Of a stretch of DNA of 64,000 nt, positions 16,709 to 25,530 are shown in pieces. The DNA comes from JBQCHF01 sp051954955. Its GTDB lineage: Bacteria; Actinomycetota; Actinomycetes; Motilibacterales; Motilibacteraceae. Position 1 is the first letter of the stretch; every line of letters starts with the position of its first letter. Both the position numbers and the translations under genes were made by a program. Where the stretch lies: assembly GCA_051954955.1 (NCBI GenBank), contig JBQCHF010000208.1, forward strand, positions 1-64,000. Reading direction: 5' to 3'. A model generated the notes under the pieces. It made no database searches. It was not told the DNA's origin and was given only the letters and a program-made list of their open reading frames with translations.

Positions 16709-17125
16709 TCAGGCGTCGGGGTCGACGTCGGGGTGGGTGAACCGCACCGGCCTGCCCAGCGACCGGGCGTAGGCGATCTCGGCCCGCGTGCTGTCCCCGA
16801 TGTAGCCGCCGACGACGAGCACCTCGTCAGCGAGCCGGATCTTGGCGCGGTGCAGGTCGTCGAGCCGGGCCTTCAGCGCCGTGGCCTCGGCGGGATCGGA
16901 CCACAGCGCGTGCGGCGACGTCAGGTCGCACCCGGGCTTGACCACGATCCGCCCGGCGATGGTCTCCCGCAGCTCGGCCTCGGTCATCTCGCTCATGAAG
17001 CGGGTGGAGCCGCAGATGGCGACGATCGGCGGGAGGCTCAGCTGTTCCTTCGCCTCGGCGAGCTTCTCCTCGGGGCTGAGCTCTGGCCGGTGCGGCACGG
17101 CTTCCTCCTGGTGGCGCGGGTCCAT
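16709..17125 (-). CDS. Nucleoside 2-deoxyribosyltransferase-like protein
   Basis: A 138-residue protein. After a charged N-terminal segment (1-32) it shows VAICGSTRF, and near the C terminus LADEVLVVGGYIGDSTRAEIAYARSLGRPV. These two blocks are the start strand and the Asp/Glu-containing loop of the nucleoside 2-deoxyribosyltransferase-like fold. Many such small proteins have no tested activity. It is convergent with the acyl-CoA dehydrogenase gene and divergent from the CoA ligase, and seems unrelated to the catabolic island. Confidence 0.55.
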   Translation of the reverse strand: MDPRHQEEAVPHRPELSPEEKLAEAKEQLSLPPIVAICGSTRFMSEMTEAELRETIAGRIVVKPGCDLTSPHALWSDPAEATALKARLDDLHRAKIRLADEVLVVGGYIGDSTRAEIAYARSLGRPVRFTHPDVDPDA

Positions 17126-17220
17126 CCATCCTCGCGCCGGACGCCCACCGTGGCCTACGGGTGCGGGAGACCATGCAGTAGCGTCGGCGCACCTGCTCAG
17201 CGCGGACGGGAGACGACGAC

Positions 17221-18753
17221 GTGAGCCTGAACCTCGCCACCATGCTCTACGAGTCCGCGCTGGCCCGGCCGGACAAGACGTGCGTCCTGCTGGCCACCTC
17301 GTCCGGCGACGTCCGGCTCACCTACCGGCAGGTGGAGCAGGCCTCGGCCACGGTGGCCGGCAACCTGCTCGCCCTCGGCCTGCAGCCCGGGGACAAGGTG
17401 GCCGTGCAGCTGCCCAACGTGCCGCAGTTCCTGTTCGCCTACTTCGGGATCCTGCGCGCCGGCCTGGTCATGGTTCCGCTCAACCCGCTGCTCAAGGCAC
17501 CGGAAGTCCAGTACCACCTGGAGAACTCCGACTCCAGGGTGCTGGTCACCTTCGAGATGTTCGCCGACGAGGCCCAGAAGGCGGCTGCGCAGCTGCCCGG
17601 CGTCGAGACGTTCGTCGTCAACCTGCCCGGCAGCGAGGCCCGGCCCGAGGGCACCCGCGCCTTCACGGACCTGATGGCCCCGGTCGAGCTGCCCGACATC
17701 CACCCCACCGCGGCCGACGACACCGCCGTCATCATCTACACCAGCGGCACCACCGGCCGGCCCAAGGGCGCGGAGCTGAGCCACGTCACGCTCTACCTGA
17801 ACTGCACGCTGGGCGGGGAGAATCTCGGCCTGGACGACACCGACGTCACCATGGCGGTGCTGCCGTTCTTCCACATCTTCGGGCTGTCCAGCGTGCTCAA
17901 CGGCACGGTGCGCCGCGGCGGCACGATGGTGGTCCTGCCCCGCTTCGAGCCCGACGCGGTGCTCGACGCGATCGAGGCCCACGGCGTCACCGTGTTCTGC
18001 GGGGTGCCCACGATGTACGTCGCGATGCTGCAGGCGGCCGACCCGGAGCGGGCCCTCACCTCCTTGCGCTTCGGCATCTCCGGCGGCGCGGCCATCCCCG
18101 GCGAGGTGATCCGCGCGTTCGAGGAACGCTTCCCCAACAGCGTGATCCTCGAGGGCTATGGCCTGTCCGAGACCGCCAGCACCACCACGTTCAACATGAA
18201 CGCCGAGAACCGCAAGGTGCTCTCCATCGGCAAGCCGACCTGGGGCGTGCAGGTGCGCGTGGTCGACCTGGACGACAAGCCGCTGCCGACCGGCCCGGAG
18301 AACGTGGGCGAGATCGTGGTGCGCGGCCACAACGTGATGAAGGGCTACTACAAGAACCCCGAGGCGACCGCCGAGGCGATGCGCGGCGGCTGGTTCCACA
18401 CCGGAGACCTCGCCTACGCCGACGACGACGGCTACCTCTACGTGGTGGACCGCAAGAAGGATCTCGTCATCCGCGGCGGCTACAACGTCTACCCGCGCGA
18501 GATCGAGGAGGTGCTCTACGAGCACCCGGCGGTCGCTGAGGCCGCCGTCATCGGCCGCCCGGACGACCTGCTCGGGGAGGAGGTCGTCGCCGTGGTCAGC
18601 CTCAAGCCCGGCGCCGACGCCACCGCCGACGAGATCATCGCGTTCTGCAAGGAGCGGGTGGCCGCCTACAAGTACCCGCGCGAGGTGCGCCTGGTCCCCG
18701 AGCTCCCCAAGGGCCCGACCGGGAAGATCCTCAAGAAGGAGCTGCGCTCCTGA
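17221..18753 (+). CDS. Fatty-acid/carboxylic-acid CoA ligase
   Basis: A 510-residue ANL-family ligase. The AMP-binding P-loop is YTSGTTGRPKGAE (about 178-190), the adenine motif GYGLSETAST is near 312, TGD near 398 and the C-terminal catalytic lysine in GPTGKILKKELR. It activates a carboxylic acid with ATP and CoA. Sequence resembles the FadD/long-chain group and the second ligase at 25531; both probably feed the same island. GTG start with GGGAGA upstream and a TAGCGT -10-like element at 17179-17184. A stem-loop follows the stop. Confidence 0.88.
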   Translation: MSLNLATMLYESALARPDKTCVLLATSSGDVRLTYRQVEQASATVAGNLLALGLQPGDKVAVQLPNVPQFLFAYFGILRAGLVMVPLNPLLKAPEVQYHLENSDSRVLVTFEMFADEAQKAAAQLPGVETFVVNLPGSEARPEGTRAFTDLMAPVELPDIHPTAADDTAVIIYTSGTTGRPKGAELSHVTLYLNCTLGGENLGLDDTDVTMAVLPFFHIFGLSSVLNGTVRRGGTMVVLPRFEPDAVLDAIEAHGVTVFCGVPTMYVAMLQAADPERALTSLRFGISGGAAIPGEVIRAFEERFPNSVILEGYGLSETASTTTFNMNAENRKVLSIGKPTWGVQVRVVDLDDKPLPTGPENVGEIVVRGHNVMKGYYKNPEATAEAMRGGWFHTGDLAYADDDGYLYVVDRKKDLVIRGGYNVYPREIEEVLYEHPAVAEAAVIGRPDDLLGEEVVAVVSLKPGADATADEIIAFCKERVAAYKYPREVRLVPELPKGPTGKILKKELRS

Positions 18754-18754
18754 C

Positions 18755-18806
18755 GCGTGAGGGGACCCTCGACCCGCTCCTTGGCGGGTGAGGGGTCCCC
18801 TCGCGC
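18755..18806. terminator. Imperfect stem-loop terminator
   Basis: Arms 18755-18777 and 18784-18806 pair with few mismatches (GAGGGGACC against GGTCCCCTC at the core, GACCCGC against GCGGGT near the loop). It sits directly after the CoA ligase stop and before the convergent PucR gene, so it may serve both. Confidence 0.6.
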
Positions 18807-18829
18807 ACCGCCCTCGGACGCCTGCGTGA

Positions 18830-20098
18830 TCACGGGGTGCGGCGGCCGAGGGCGAGCAGGGCGAGGGTGAGCAGCAGCTGCTGGCGCGGCTCGGCGAGGC
18901 TGTGGCCGGTGAGCGCCTCGAGCTGCTTCATCCGGTAGATGACCGTGTTGCGGTGGCAGTAGAGGTCGGCGGCGGCGTGGGTGGGGGAGCCGCCGTGGGC
19001 GAGCAGGGCCTCGAGGGTCTGCAGCAGCAGCTCGGCCTGCTGCGGCGGCTGGGCGAGCACCCCGCCGAGGGCCTGGGCGACCAGCAGCGAAGTGACCTCC
19101 GGGCTCGCGCCCAGGAGCACCTCGGGCAGCCGGTCGGCCACCGACACGACCTGCTGGCTGCCGCGGGGCAGGGTCTCCGCGGCACGGGCGGCGAGCTGGA
19201 AGGCGGTGGCGAAGCCGGCCAGCCCGTCCGGTGACGGCGCGACGCCGACCCGACCGGCCGCCGACGGCCCGAGCATGGCGACCAGCGTCTCCAGCCCTAC
19301 CGTCAGCGGCACCAGCCCGAAGGTCGCCCCGCCGCGCACGTGCCAGAACGAGCGCACGCCGGCCCGCTCCAGGCGGTCCTCGGCGCCGCGCAGCGAGCCG
19401 TCCACGGTGCCCTCGAACGGGGCGACCACGCAGGCCACCGGCTCGTCGGGAGCCAGCCCGAACGCCACCCGCACCTCGCCGGCGAAGGAAGGGTCGGTCC
19501 CGCGGCCCTCGACGAGGCCGTCGAGCAGGTGCTGCTGGCGCTGCAGGTCGCGCCGCTGCAGCCGGGCGGTCTCGCGCCGGTAGGACTCGACGAGCGTGGC
19601 GTTCTGCAGGTCCAGGGCCGACCAGATCCGCTGGCCGGCGATGAGCAGCACGTGGTCGTCGAGGCCGAGCTCGGGGTCGTGGCGCTGCTCGAGCAGGGCC
19701 TCCCACAGCACCCGGGTGCCCAGGCTGTAGGCGTTGAGCACGTGCTCCATCGGGACGCCCTGCTGCGCCCGGCGCCGCCCGGTGTCCCGCCAGACGTGGA
19801 TGGCCCTCTCGCCCTCCTGGGCCAGGCCCGCCATCGTCCGGATGCCCCGGCGCACGTGCTCGCGGGTGCTGCTGCGCAGCTCGGCACGCATCTCCGGCCC
19901 GGCGGCGTCGTACCAGTCGCGCTCCTTGGCCAGCAGGGTGAGGGCGATGTCGTCGGCGATGGCGTCCGCGCGGGGCAGCAGCGAGGCCCAGGCGCGGGCG
20001 ATCTCCGCGCGCAGGTGCTCGTCGTCCGGAGCACCGCGGTGACGTGCCGAGCCGTCCGGGTCGTTCCGACCCGTCGACGAGCGCGCAGTCGTTCCCAT
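18830..20098 (-). CDS. PucR-type transcriptional regulator
   Basis: A 422-residue regulator. A central region (about 180-300) resembles the GGDEF-like domain of CdaR/PucR proteins and the C terminus has the PucR helix-turn-helix (HAAADLYCHRNTVIYRMKQLEALTGHSL, about 375-402, here broken into shorter blocks HAAADLY, CHRNTVIYRM, QLEALTG). It is divergent from the branched-chain-type importer and probably controls it. The ATG at 20098 was chosen over the open frame running further upstream, which would cover the divergent promoter. Four GCGCACA-type repeats lie in that promoter. The stop codon is inside a GTGATCAC sequence. Confidence 0.8.
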   Translation of the reverse strand: MGTTARSSTGRNDPDGSARHRGAPDDEHLRAEIARAWASLLPRADAIADDIALTLLAKERDWYDAAGPEMRAELRSSTREHVRRGIRTMAGLAQEGERAIHVWRDTGRRRAQQGVPMEHVLNAYSLGTRVLWEALLEQRHDPELGLDDHVLLIAGQRIWSALDLQNATLVESYRRETARLQRRDLQRQQHLLDGLVEGRGTDPSFAGEVRVAFGLAPDEPVACVVAPFEGTVDGSLRGAEDRLERAGVRSFWHVRGGATFGLVPLTVGLETLVAMLGPSAAGRVGVAPSPDGLAGFATAFQLAARAAETLPRGSQQVVSVADRLPEVLLGASPEVTSLLVAQALGGVLAQPPQQAELLLQTLEALLAHGGSPTHAAADLYCHRNTVIYRMKQLEALTGHSLAEPRQQLLLTLALLALGRRTP

Positions 20099-20119
20099 GA
20101 GGCCGTGCCTTCCCACCCG

Positions 20120-20208
20120 GCGCACAGTGCCACCCGCGACCGGGCCGCGGTAACGGGCGGTGCGCACACCAGATCTTGTGCGCTCCGCCCATGTTGCCTG
20201 CTGTGCGC
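20120..20208. promoter_or_regulatory. Four repeated 7-mers, candidate PucR operators
   Basis: GCGCACA occurs at 20120-20126 and 20162-20168 and its reverse complement TGTGCGC at 20177-20183 and 20202-20208. The middle two form an inverted repeat with an 8-base spacer around CAGATCT. All lie between the divergent PucR and livG genes. Confidence 0.5.
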
Positions 20209-20308
20209 AGCGACCAAGGTGATCGGCACCACATCGGAGTGGCGCGGGCGCCTCCCTGACGTGGATCACGGTCGATCCGACCAGCCCGAGCCAGAGGGGA
20301 GCCGTCCG

Positions 20309-21166
20309 GTGAGTGCGAGCGCCGCCGACGCGCAGCAGGAGGCACGCCCTGGCCTGTCGATGCAGGGCCTGTCCATGAGCGGCATCGACGTCCGCTTCGG
20401 CGGGATCAGGGCGCTCACCGAGGTCTCCCTCGAGGTCGCCCCGCAGCAGGTGCTCGGCGTCATCGGGCCCAACGGCGCCGGCAAGACCACGCTGTTCAAC
20501 GTCGCCTGCGGCTTCGTGCAGCCGGCCGCGGGGTCGATCCGGTGGCGCGGCGCCGACGTCACCGGCCTGCGCCCGCACCAGCTCGCCGGGCTCGGCATCG
20601 GCCGCACCCTGCAGGGGCTCGGGCTCTTCGAGCACCTCACCGTGCTGGAGAACGTCATGGTGGGCGCCGACCGGCACGGCAGCGCCGGCTTCCTGGCCGG
20701 GCTGCTGGCGCTGCCCCGCAGCGGCCGCGACGAGCGGGCGCTGGCCGAGCGGTCGATGACGGTCCTGGACGAGCTCGGGGTGGCCGGGCAGGCGGCCAGG
20801 TACCCCGGCGCGCTGCCCTACGCCGTGCGCAAGCGGGTGGCGCTGGCCCGGGCTCTGGTCGCCGAGCCGGAGCTGCTGCTGCTGGACGAACCGGCCAGCG
20901 GCCTGTCCAACGACGAGATGGACGAGCTGGGCGAGCTCATCCGCGGCCTGGCCGGCCGCATGTCGGTGATGCTCGTCGAGCACCACATGGACCTCGTCAT
21001 GAGCGTCTGCGACCAGCTGGTGGTCCTCGACTTCGGGCGCGTCATCGCCCGCGGAGCACCGGACGAGGTGCGCGAGCACCCCGCGGTGGTCGCCGCCTAC
21101 CTCGGCGACGCCGTGGGCGACGCCACCGTCCAGGACGCCGCCGTGACCCCCGAGCGGGGGGAATGA
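20309..21166 (+). CDS. livG: Branched-chain-type ABC transporter ATP-binding protein LivG
   Basis: A 285-residue ATPase. Walker A is GPNGAGKTT (about 53-61), Walker B LLLLDEPASGL (about 190), and the H-loop is in MLVEHHMDLV. The signature region reads LPYAVRKRVALARAL rather than LSGGQ, a variant seen in LivG proteins. The GTG at 20309 has AGAGGGGA 8 bases upstream; the frame is open further upstream but only across the regulator promoter. It is first in a five-gene importer operon and overlaps livF by ATGA. Confidence 0.9.
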   Translation: MSASAADAQQEARPGLSMQGLSMSGIDVRFGGIRALTEVSLEVAPQQVLGVIGPNGAGKTTLFNVACGFVQPAAGSIRWRGADVTGLRPHQLAGLGIGRTLQGLGLFEHLTVLENVMVGADRHGSAGFLAGLLALPRSGRDERALAERSMTVLDELGVAGQAARYPGALPYAVRKRVALARALVAEPELLLLDEPASGLSNDEMDELGELIRGLAGRMSVMLVEHHMDLVMSVCDQLVVLDFGRVIARGAPDEVREHPAVVAAYLGDAVGDATVQDAAVTPERGE

Positions 21167-21873
21167 GCGTGCTCGAGCTGCGCGACCTCACCACGTCCTA
21201 CGGCCCGGTGCGGGCGCTGGACGGCGTCACCTTCACCGCGCCGCGCGGCCAGATCACCGCCGTGCTGGGTGCCAACGGAGCGGGCAAGACCACGCTGCTG
21301 CGCACCATCTCCGGCCTGGTCAAGCCCGAGCGCGGCGAGATCCGCCTCGGCGAGCACGACCTGGTGCGCACGGCGGCCGAGCGGATGCCCTCGCTGGGGC
21401 TGGCGCACGTGCCGGAGGGGCGCGGGGTCATCACCGAGCTCACCGTGGAGGAGAACCTGCGCCTGGGCGGGTTCGGGCGTCCGGACCGGTCCAAGCCGGC
21501 CGACCTGGACCGCGTCTACTCGCTGTTCCCGGTGCTCGCCGACCGCCGCCGCGCCGTGGCCGACGTCCTGTCCGGCGGCGAGCGGCAGATGCTCGTCATC
21601 GGCCGAGCCCTGATGGCGGCCCCCACCGTGCTGCTGCTCGACGAGCCCTCCCTCGGGCTGGCGCCGCGGATCGTGGCGCAGATCTTCGCGCTGGTGCGCG
21701 GGCTGGTCGAGAGTGACGGGCTGACCGTCGTCCTCGTCGAGCAGAACGCGCGCAGCGCGCTGTCGGTGGCGCACACCGGGGTCGTGCTCAACCTGGGCCG
21801 GGTGGTCGCGCAGGACCGGGCCGAGGCGCTGGCCGCCGACGAGACGCTCCGACATGCCTACCTCGGCTTCTGA
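21163..21873 (+). CDS. livF: Branched-chain-type ABC transporter ATP-binding protein LivF
   Basis: A 236-residue ATPase with Walker A GANGAGKTT (about 36-44), a canonical LSGGERQ signature (about 137), Walker B LLLLDEPSLGLAP and the LivF-typical HVPEGRGVITELTVEENL block. It pairs with LivG to power uptake through LivH-LivM. Its ATG overlaps the livG stop. Relatives import branched-chain amino acids, aromatic acids or other small carboxylates; the gene neighbourhood favours a carboxylic acid. Confidence 0.92.
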   Translation: MSVLELRDLTTSYGPVRALDGVTFTAPRGQITAVLGANGAGKTTLLRTISGLVKPERGEIRLGEHDLVRTAAERMPSLGLAHVPEGRGVITELTVEENLRLGGFGRPDRSKPADLDRVYSLFPVLADRRRAVADVLSGGERQMLVIGRALMAAPTVLLLDEPSLGLAPRIVAQIFALVRGLVESDGLTVVLVEQNARSALSVAHTGVVLNLGRVVAQDRAEALAADETLRHAYLGF

Positions 21874-21930
21874 CCACCCTGTCTGACCTTCGCCCCCGCC
21901 CACCACCTCCACCGACCCGAGAGGAGCCCC

Positions 21931-22809
21931 GTGCAGCAGCTGCTCACGACCTTCCTCACCGGCCTGACGCTGGGCATGGTCTACGCCGCGTTCGCGCTGG
22001 CGCTCGTGCTCATCTGGCGCTCCACCCGGATCGTCAACTTCGCCCAGGCGCCGATGGCGATGCTCACCACCTACGTCGCGCTCGTCGTGATCGAAGGCAC
22101 CGGCTCCTACTGGCTGGGCTTCGCCGCCGCCCTGGTGGCCGGGCTGCTGCTCGGCGCGGTGGTGGAGCGCACCGTGGTGCGCCGGGTGGAGGGCGGACCG
22201 GAGATCAACGCCGTCATCCTCACCCTCGGGCTGTTCGTCGTCATCGAGGCGCTCGCCGCCATCGTCTTCGGCTCGAACTACCGCTCGTTCCCGGCGCCGT
22301 TCGGGCTGCGCGGGTTCCAGACCGGTGGCATCACCATCGCCCTGACCGGCTTCGGGATCTTCACGATCCTCGCCGTCGTCGCGGTGATGCTGCTGCTGGT
22401 GGTGCTCTTCCGGCGCACCGACGTCGGGCTGAAGATGCGCGCGGCGGCCTTCAACCCGGAGGTGTCCCGGCTGCTCGGGGTCCGGGTGGGCCGCATGCTC
22501 ACCCTCGGCTGGGCGCTGGCCGCGCTGGTCGGGTCCCTGTCCGGCCTGCTCATCGCCGGCGGCAACCTGGTCTACCCGTCCTACATGGACTCGGTGGTCG
22601 TCTTCGGGTTCGTGGCCGCGGTCCTCGGCGGCCTGGACAGCCCCGCCGGCGCCGTCGTCGGCGGACTGCTGCTCGGCCTGTGCCTGAGCTTCGTCAGCGG
22701 CTACGTCGACTCCGGGCTGGTCGCGCTGGCCGCCCTGGTGATCCTGGTGGTGGTGCTGCTGGTCCGCCCCACCGGTCTGTTCTCCAGCACCGTGGCGCGG
22801 AGGGTCTGA
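21931..22809 (+). CDS. livH: Branched-chain-type ABC transporter permease LivH
   Basis: A 292-residue membrane protein with about eight hydrophobic segments. The N-terminal block LTLGMVYAAFALALVLIW, RIVNFAQA and the C-terminal FVAAVLGGLDSPAGAVVGG are typical of LivH permeases. GTG start with GAGAGGAG 6 bases upstream. It is followed by livM after one base. Confidence 0.9.
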   Translation: MQQLLTTFLTGLTLGMVYAAFALALVLIWRSTRIVNFAQAPMAMLTTYVALVVIEGTGSYWLGFAAALVAGLLLGAVVERTVVRRVEGGPEINAVILTLGLFVVIEALAAIVFGSNYRSFPAPFGLRGFQTGGITIALTGFGIFTILAVVAVMLLLVVLFRRTDVGLKMRAAAFNPEVSRLLGVRVGRMLTLGWALAALVGSLSGLLIAGGNLVYPSYMDSVVVFGFVAAVLGGLDSPAGAVVGGLLLGLCLSFVSGYVDSGLVALAALVILVVVLLVRPTGLFSSTVARRV

Positions 22810-22810
22810 C

Positions 22811-23971
22811 ATGGGATTCCTGCGGCGCCTGCTCGGCGGTCCCGGCCGTCGGCACCTGCTGGTCGCGCTGGTCGGCCTGGTGGTGGTGCTGTTCGTGCTG
22901 TCGGCGGTGAGCCCCTACCGGCAGGGCCAGCTGGCCACCATGGCCTACTACGGCATCGCGGTCGGCGGGCTGACGGTGCTCACCGGCCTCAACGGACAGA
23001 TCTCCCTGGGCCACGGCGCATTGATGGCGGTGGGCGCCTACACCACCGCCCTGATGCTGCACGCCCGCAGCTCCATGCCGCCGGTGCTGCTGGTGCTGCT
23101 CGCCTCGGTCCTGGTCACGCTGGTGGTCGGGGCGGTCGTCGGGGCGGCTGCCGCACGGCTGCACGGCCCCTACCTGGCCGGCGCCACGCTGGCCATGGCG
23201 GTGGCGGTGCCCGGCATCGCCACCTACTTCGGGGGCACGCTGGGCGGCGAGCAGGGCCTGAGCGTCATCACGCCCGACCCTCCCGCCTGGTTCGACAACC
23301 TGGTCTTCTTCCTCACCGCCAAGGACGTGACCCCCGACGGCTACGTCGCCTACCTCGGGTGGATCGGTCTCATCGTGACCTACCTCCTGCTGGCCAACCT
23401 GGCGGGCAGCCGGGTCGGCCGCCGCTGGCGGGCGGTGCGCGACGGCGAGGTGGCGGCCGAGCTGGCCGGCATCCGGCTGGGGCGCGCCCGGGTGAGCGCG
23501 TTCGTGGTCAGCGCCGCCTGCGCCGGCCTGGCCGGGAGCGTCCTGGCGATGGTGGTCCGGCTCACCGCGCCGAGCGCCTTCGACCTCACCCTCTCCCTCG
23601 GGCTGCTCACCGCCATCGTGCTGGGCGGGCTGGGCAGCCTGGCCGGCGCGCTCATCGGCGCGGCCCTGCTCACCTTCCTGCCCTCGCTGGTGAGCGGCTG
23701 GGGGCAGAGCCTCGGGCTGTCCAGCCTGCAGTCCGCGCAGCTGGCCCCGTTCCTCTACGGTCTCACGCTCGTCCTCGTCATCCTCCTGGCACCTGCCGGG
23801 CTGGTGGGCGAGGTGAACCGGCGGAGGCGGCGCAGGCCGTCCCCGCCACCCCCTGGCAGCACCACCCCCACCAACCGGCTCGACCGACAGACCGAGGGCC
23901 GGCCCGGCCGGAGGTCAGCGACACCGTCGGACCAGTCACCCCGTCACCCCCAACCGGAGGCAGCGCAGTGA
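22811..23971 (+). CDS. livM: Branched-chain-type ABC transporter permease LivM
   Basis: A 386-residue membrane protein, with about ten hydrophobic segments and the LivM motif LTGLNGQISLGHGALMAVGAY (about residues 58-78, given here in short as GQISLGHGAL). The loop RAVRDGEVAAELAGI and the GGLGSLAGALIGAALL segment match the permease family. The C-terminal about 50 residues are a long hydrophilic Arg/Pro/Gln-rich tail with no recognised domain. The stop overlaps the GTG of the binding protein gene. Confidence 0.9.
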   Translation: MGFLRRLLGGPGRRHLLVALVGLVVVLFVLSAVSPYRQGQLATMAYYGIAVGGLTVLTGLNGQISLGHGALMAVGAYTTALMLHARSSMPPVLLVLLASVLVTLVVGAVVGAAAARLHGPYLAGATLAMAVAVPGIATYFGGTLGGEQGLSVITPDPPAWFDNLVFFLTAKDVTPDGYVAYLGWIGLIVTYLLLANLAGSRVGRRWRAVRDGEVAAELAGIRLGRARVSAFVVSAACAGLAGSVLAMVVRLTAPSAFDLTLSLGLLTAIVLGGLGSLAGALIGAALLTFLPSLVSGWGQSLGLSSLQSAQLAPFLYGLTLVLVILLAPAGLVGEVNRRRRRRPSPPPPGSTTPTNRLDRQTEGRPGRRSATPSDQSPRHPQPEAAQ

Positions 23972-25320
23972 AGAGAACGACCCAGAGGAGGGCGTCCACC
24001 CGGATGTCCGCACGAGGGCTCACCAAGGTCGTCGGCGTCCTCACCGCCGGAGCGATGCTCGCCGCCTGCGGCGCGGGCGGGCGCAGCACGGCCTCGGGCC
24101 AGCAGAGCGCTGCCCCGACCGACCCGGGCATCACCGCCGACTCGGTGACGGTGGGGGCGACCTTCCCGCTCACCGGCGTGGCCGCGCCCGGCTACAGCGA
24201 GATCCCCTCCGGCACACAGGCGTACTTCGACTACGTCAACGCCCAGGGCGGCATCAACGGTCGCAAGATCAAGTACATCGTCAAGGACGACGCGTACAAC
24301 CCGACGCAGACCAGCCAGGTCACCAACGAGCTGGTGCTGCAGGACAAGGTGTTCGCGATGCTCGGCGCGCTGGGCACCCCGACGCACTCCGCGGTCGTGG
24401 ACTTCCTCAACAGCCAGAAGGTCCCGGACCTGTTCGTCTCCTCCGGCTCGATCGAGTGGGGCAACATGCCCAAGGACCGGCCCTACACCTTCGGGTGGCA
24501 GCCGGACTACGAGATCGAGGGCAAGATCATCGGCCAGTGGGTGGCCAAGAACATGCCCAACGCCAAGGTCGGCCTGTTCCTGCAGGCCGACGACCTCGGC
24601 CGCGACAGCGAGAAGGGCGTGCGCCAGTACATCGACAAGCAGATCGTGTCGGTGCAGAAGTACACCCCGGGCAACGTCGACGTCGCCCCGCAGATCGCCG
24701 CGCTGGCGCAGTCCAAGGCCGACCTCGTGCTCGGGTTCAACGTGCCCGCCTACACCGCGCTGAGCCAGCTGGTGGCGCTCAAGCTCAACTACAAGCCGAC
24801 CTGGTTCTACTCCAACATCGGCTCGGACCCGACGCTCATCGGGGCGCTGCTGGCCAACTTCTCCAAGGGTGCAGTCAAGGAGTCGGCCCCGCTGGACGGC
24901 GTGCTCACCACGCAGTACATCAGCGGCCTGGACACCCCGGACGACCCGTGGGTGCAGCTGTGGCAGAAGGTCTGGAAGGCCAACGGCAAGGACGGCGACC
25001 TGACCAACTACCGCATCTACGGCATGGCGGAGGCCTACGCCTTCGTGCAGGCGCTCAAGGCGGCGGGCCCCAACCCCACCCGCCAGGCGCTGGTGGACGC
25101 CGTGCAGAAGATCGGCAGCGGCCCGGGGCCGCAGCTCGCGCCCTACCGCTACTCGGCGGACAGCCACCTGGGCATCTCCGGCATGCGGGTGGTCAAGATC
25201 ACCGGCAACACCACCCAGCAGCTGACCAAGGTCCAGACGACCGACCTGGACAGCGCGCCGATCAAGGAGGACACCTCCGCGGCGTCGGACACCCCGCCGT
25301 CCAACGGCATCCCGCAGTGA
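23968..25320 (+). CDS. livK: Branched-chain-type ABC transporter substrate-binding lipoprotein
   Basis: A 450-residue periplasmic-binding-type protein of family 1 (Peripla_BP_6). The leader VVGVLTAGAMLAAC ends in a lipobox with Cys34. The mature part begins with the typical SVTVGATFPLTG strand and continues with GGINGRKI, IVKDDAYNPTQTSQV. The ligand pocket cannot be read, but homologues bind amino acids or aromatic and aliphatic acids. GTG start with CCGGAGG about 8 bases upstream overlaps the livM stop. A strong hairpin follows at 25390-25420, so the importer operon ends here. Confidence 0.9.
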   Translation: MKRTTQRRASTRMSARGLTKVVGVLTAGAMLAACGAGGRSTASGQQSAAPTDPGITADSVTVGATFPLTGVAAPGYSEIPSGTQAYFDYVNAQGGINGRKIKYIVKDDAYNPTQTSQVTNELVLQDKVFAMLGALGTPTHSAVVDFLNSQKVPDLFVSSGSIEWGNMPKDRPYTFGWQPDYEIEGKIIGQWVAKNMPNAKVGLFLQADDLGRDSEKGVRQYIDKQIVSVQKYTPGNVDVAPQIAALAQSKADLVLGFNVPAYTALSQLVALKLNYKPTWFYSNIGSDPTLIGALLANFSKGAVKESAPLDGVLTTQYISGLDTPDDPWVQLWQKVWKANGKDGDLTNYRIYGMAEAYAFVQALKAAGPNPTRQALVDAVQKIGSGPGPQLAPYRYSADSHLGISGMRVVKITGNTTQQLTKVQTTDLDSAPIKEDTSAASDTPPSNGIPQ

Positions 25321-25389
25321 GCGGCAGGCTTCGCGCGGGGCACGGACGGAACCACCAGCAGTAGATCCATCAGCACCGACGACACGCGA

Positions 25390-25420
25390 CCGGGCGGGCC
25401 ACAGCGTGTGGCCCGCCCGG
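25390..25420 (+). terminator. Stem-loop terminator after importer operon
   Basis: Perfect 14-base arms (25390-25403 and 25407-25420, CCGGGCGGGCCACA and its complement) around a GCG loop, 70 bases after the livK stop. Confidence 0.75.
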
Positions 25421-25474
25421 CCCCGTGCCCGGCGCGCACCGCTGCGGCGGGTGGGACCAGGCCCGGATGACGCT

Positions 25475-25522
25475 GAAGACCAGCAGGAAGACCAGCAGCA
25501 AGACCAGCAGCAAGACCAGCAA
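25475..25522 (+). repeat. Four tandem 12-base repeats before a CoA ligase
   Basis: Units GAAGACCAGCAG, GAAGACCAGCAG, CAAGACCAGCAG and CAAGACCAGCAA run without gaps and end 8 bases before the ATG, next to the ribosome site AGGAGGACC. No other tandem array of this kind is seen in the window. Confidence 0.85.
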
Positions 25523-25530
25523 GGAGGACC

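Noticed and set aside
18830..21079. PucR protein with a long N-terminal extension (749 residues).
   Set aside because: The extension crosses the divergent promoter and the livG gene; it has no recognisable domain, while the ATG at 20098 gives a normal PucR length.
25475..25522. The tandem repeat as a CRISPR array or as coding Lys-Thr-Ser repeats.
   Set aside because: Units are 12 bases with no spacers, and a strong ribosome site and ATG follow, so it is leader sequence rather than CRISPR or protein.
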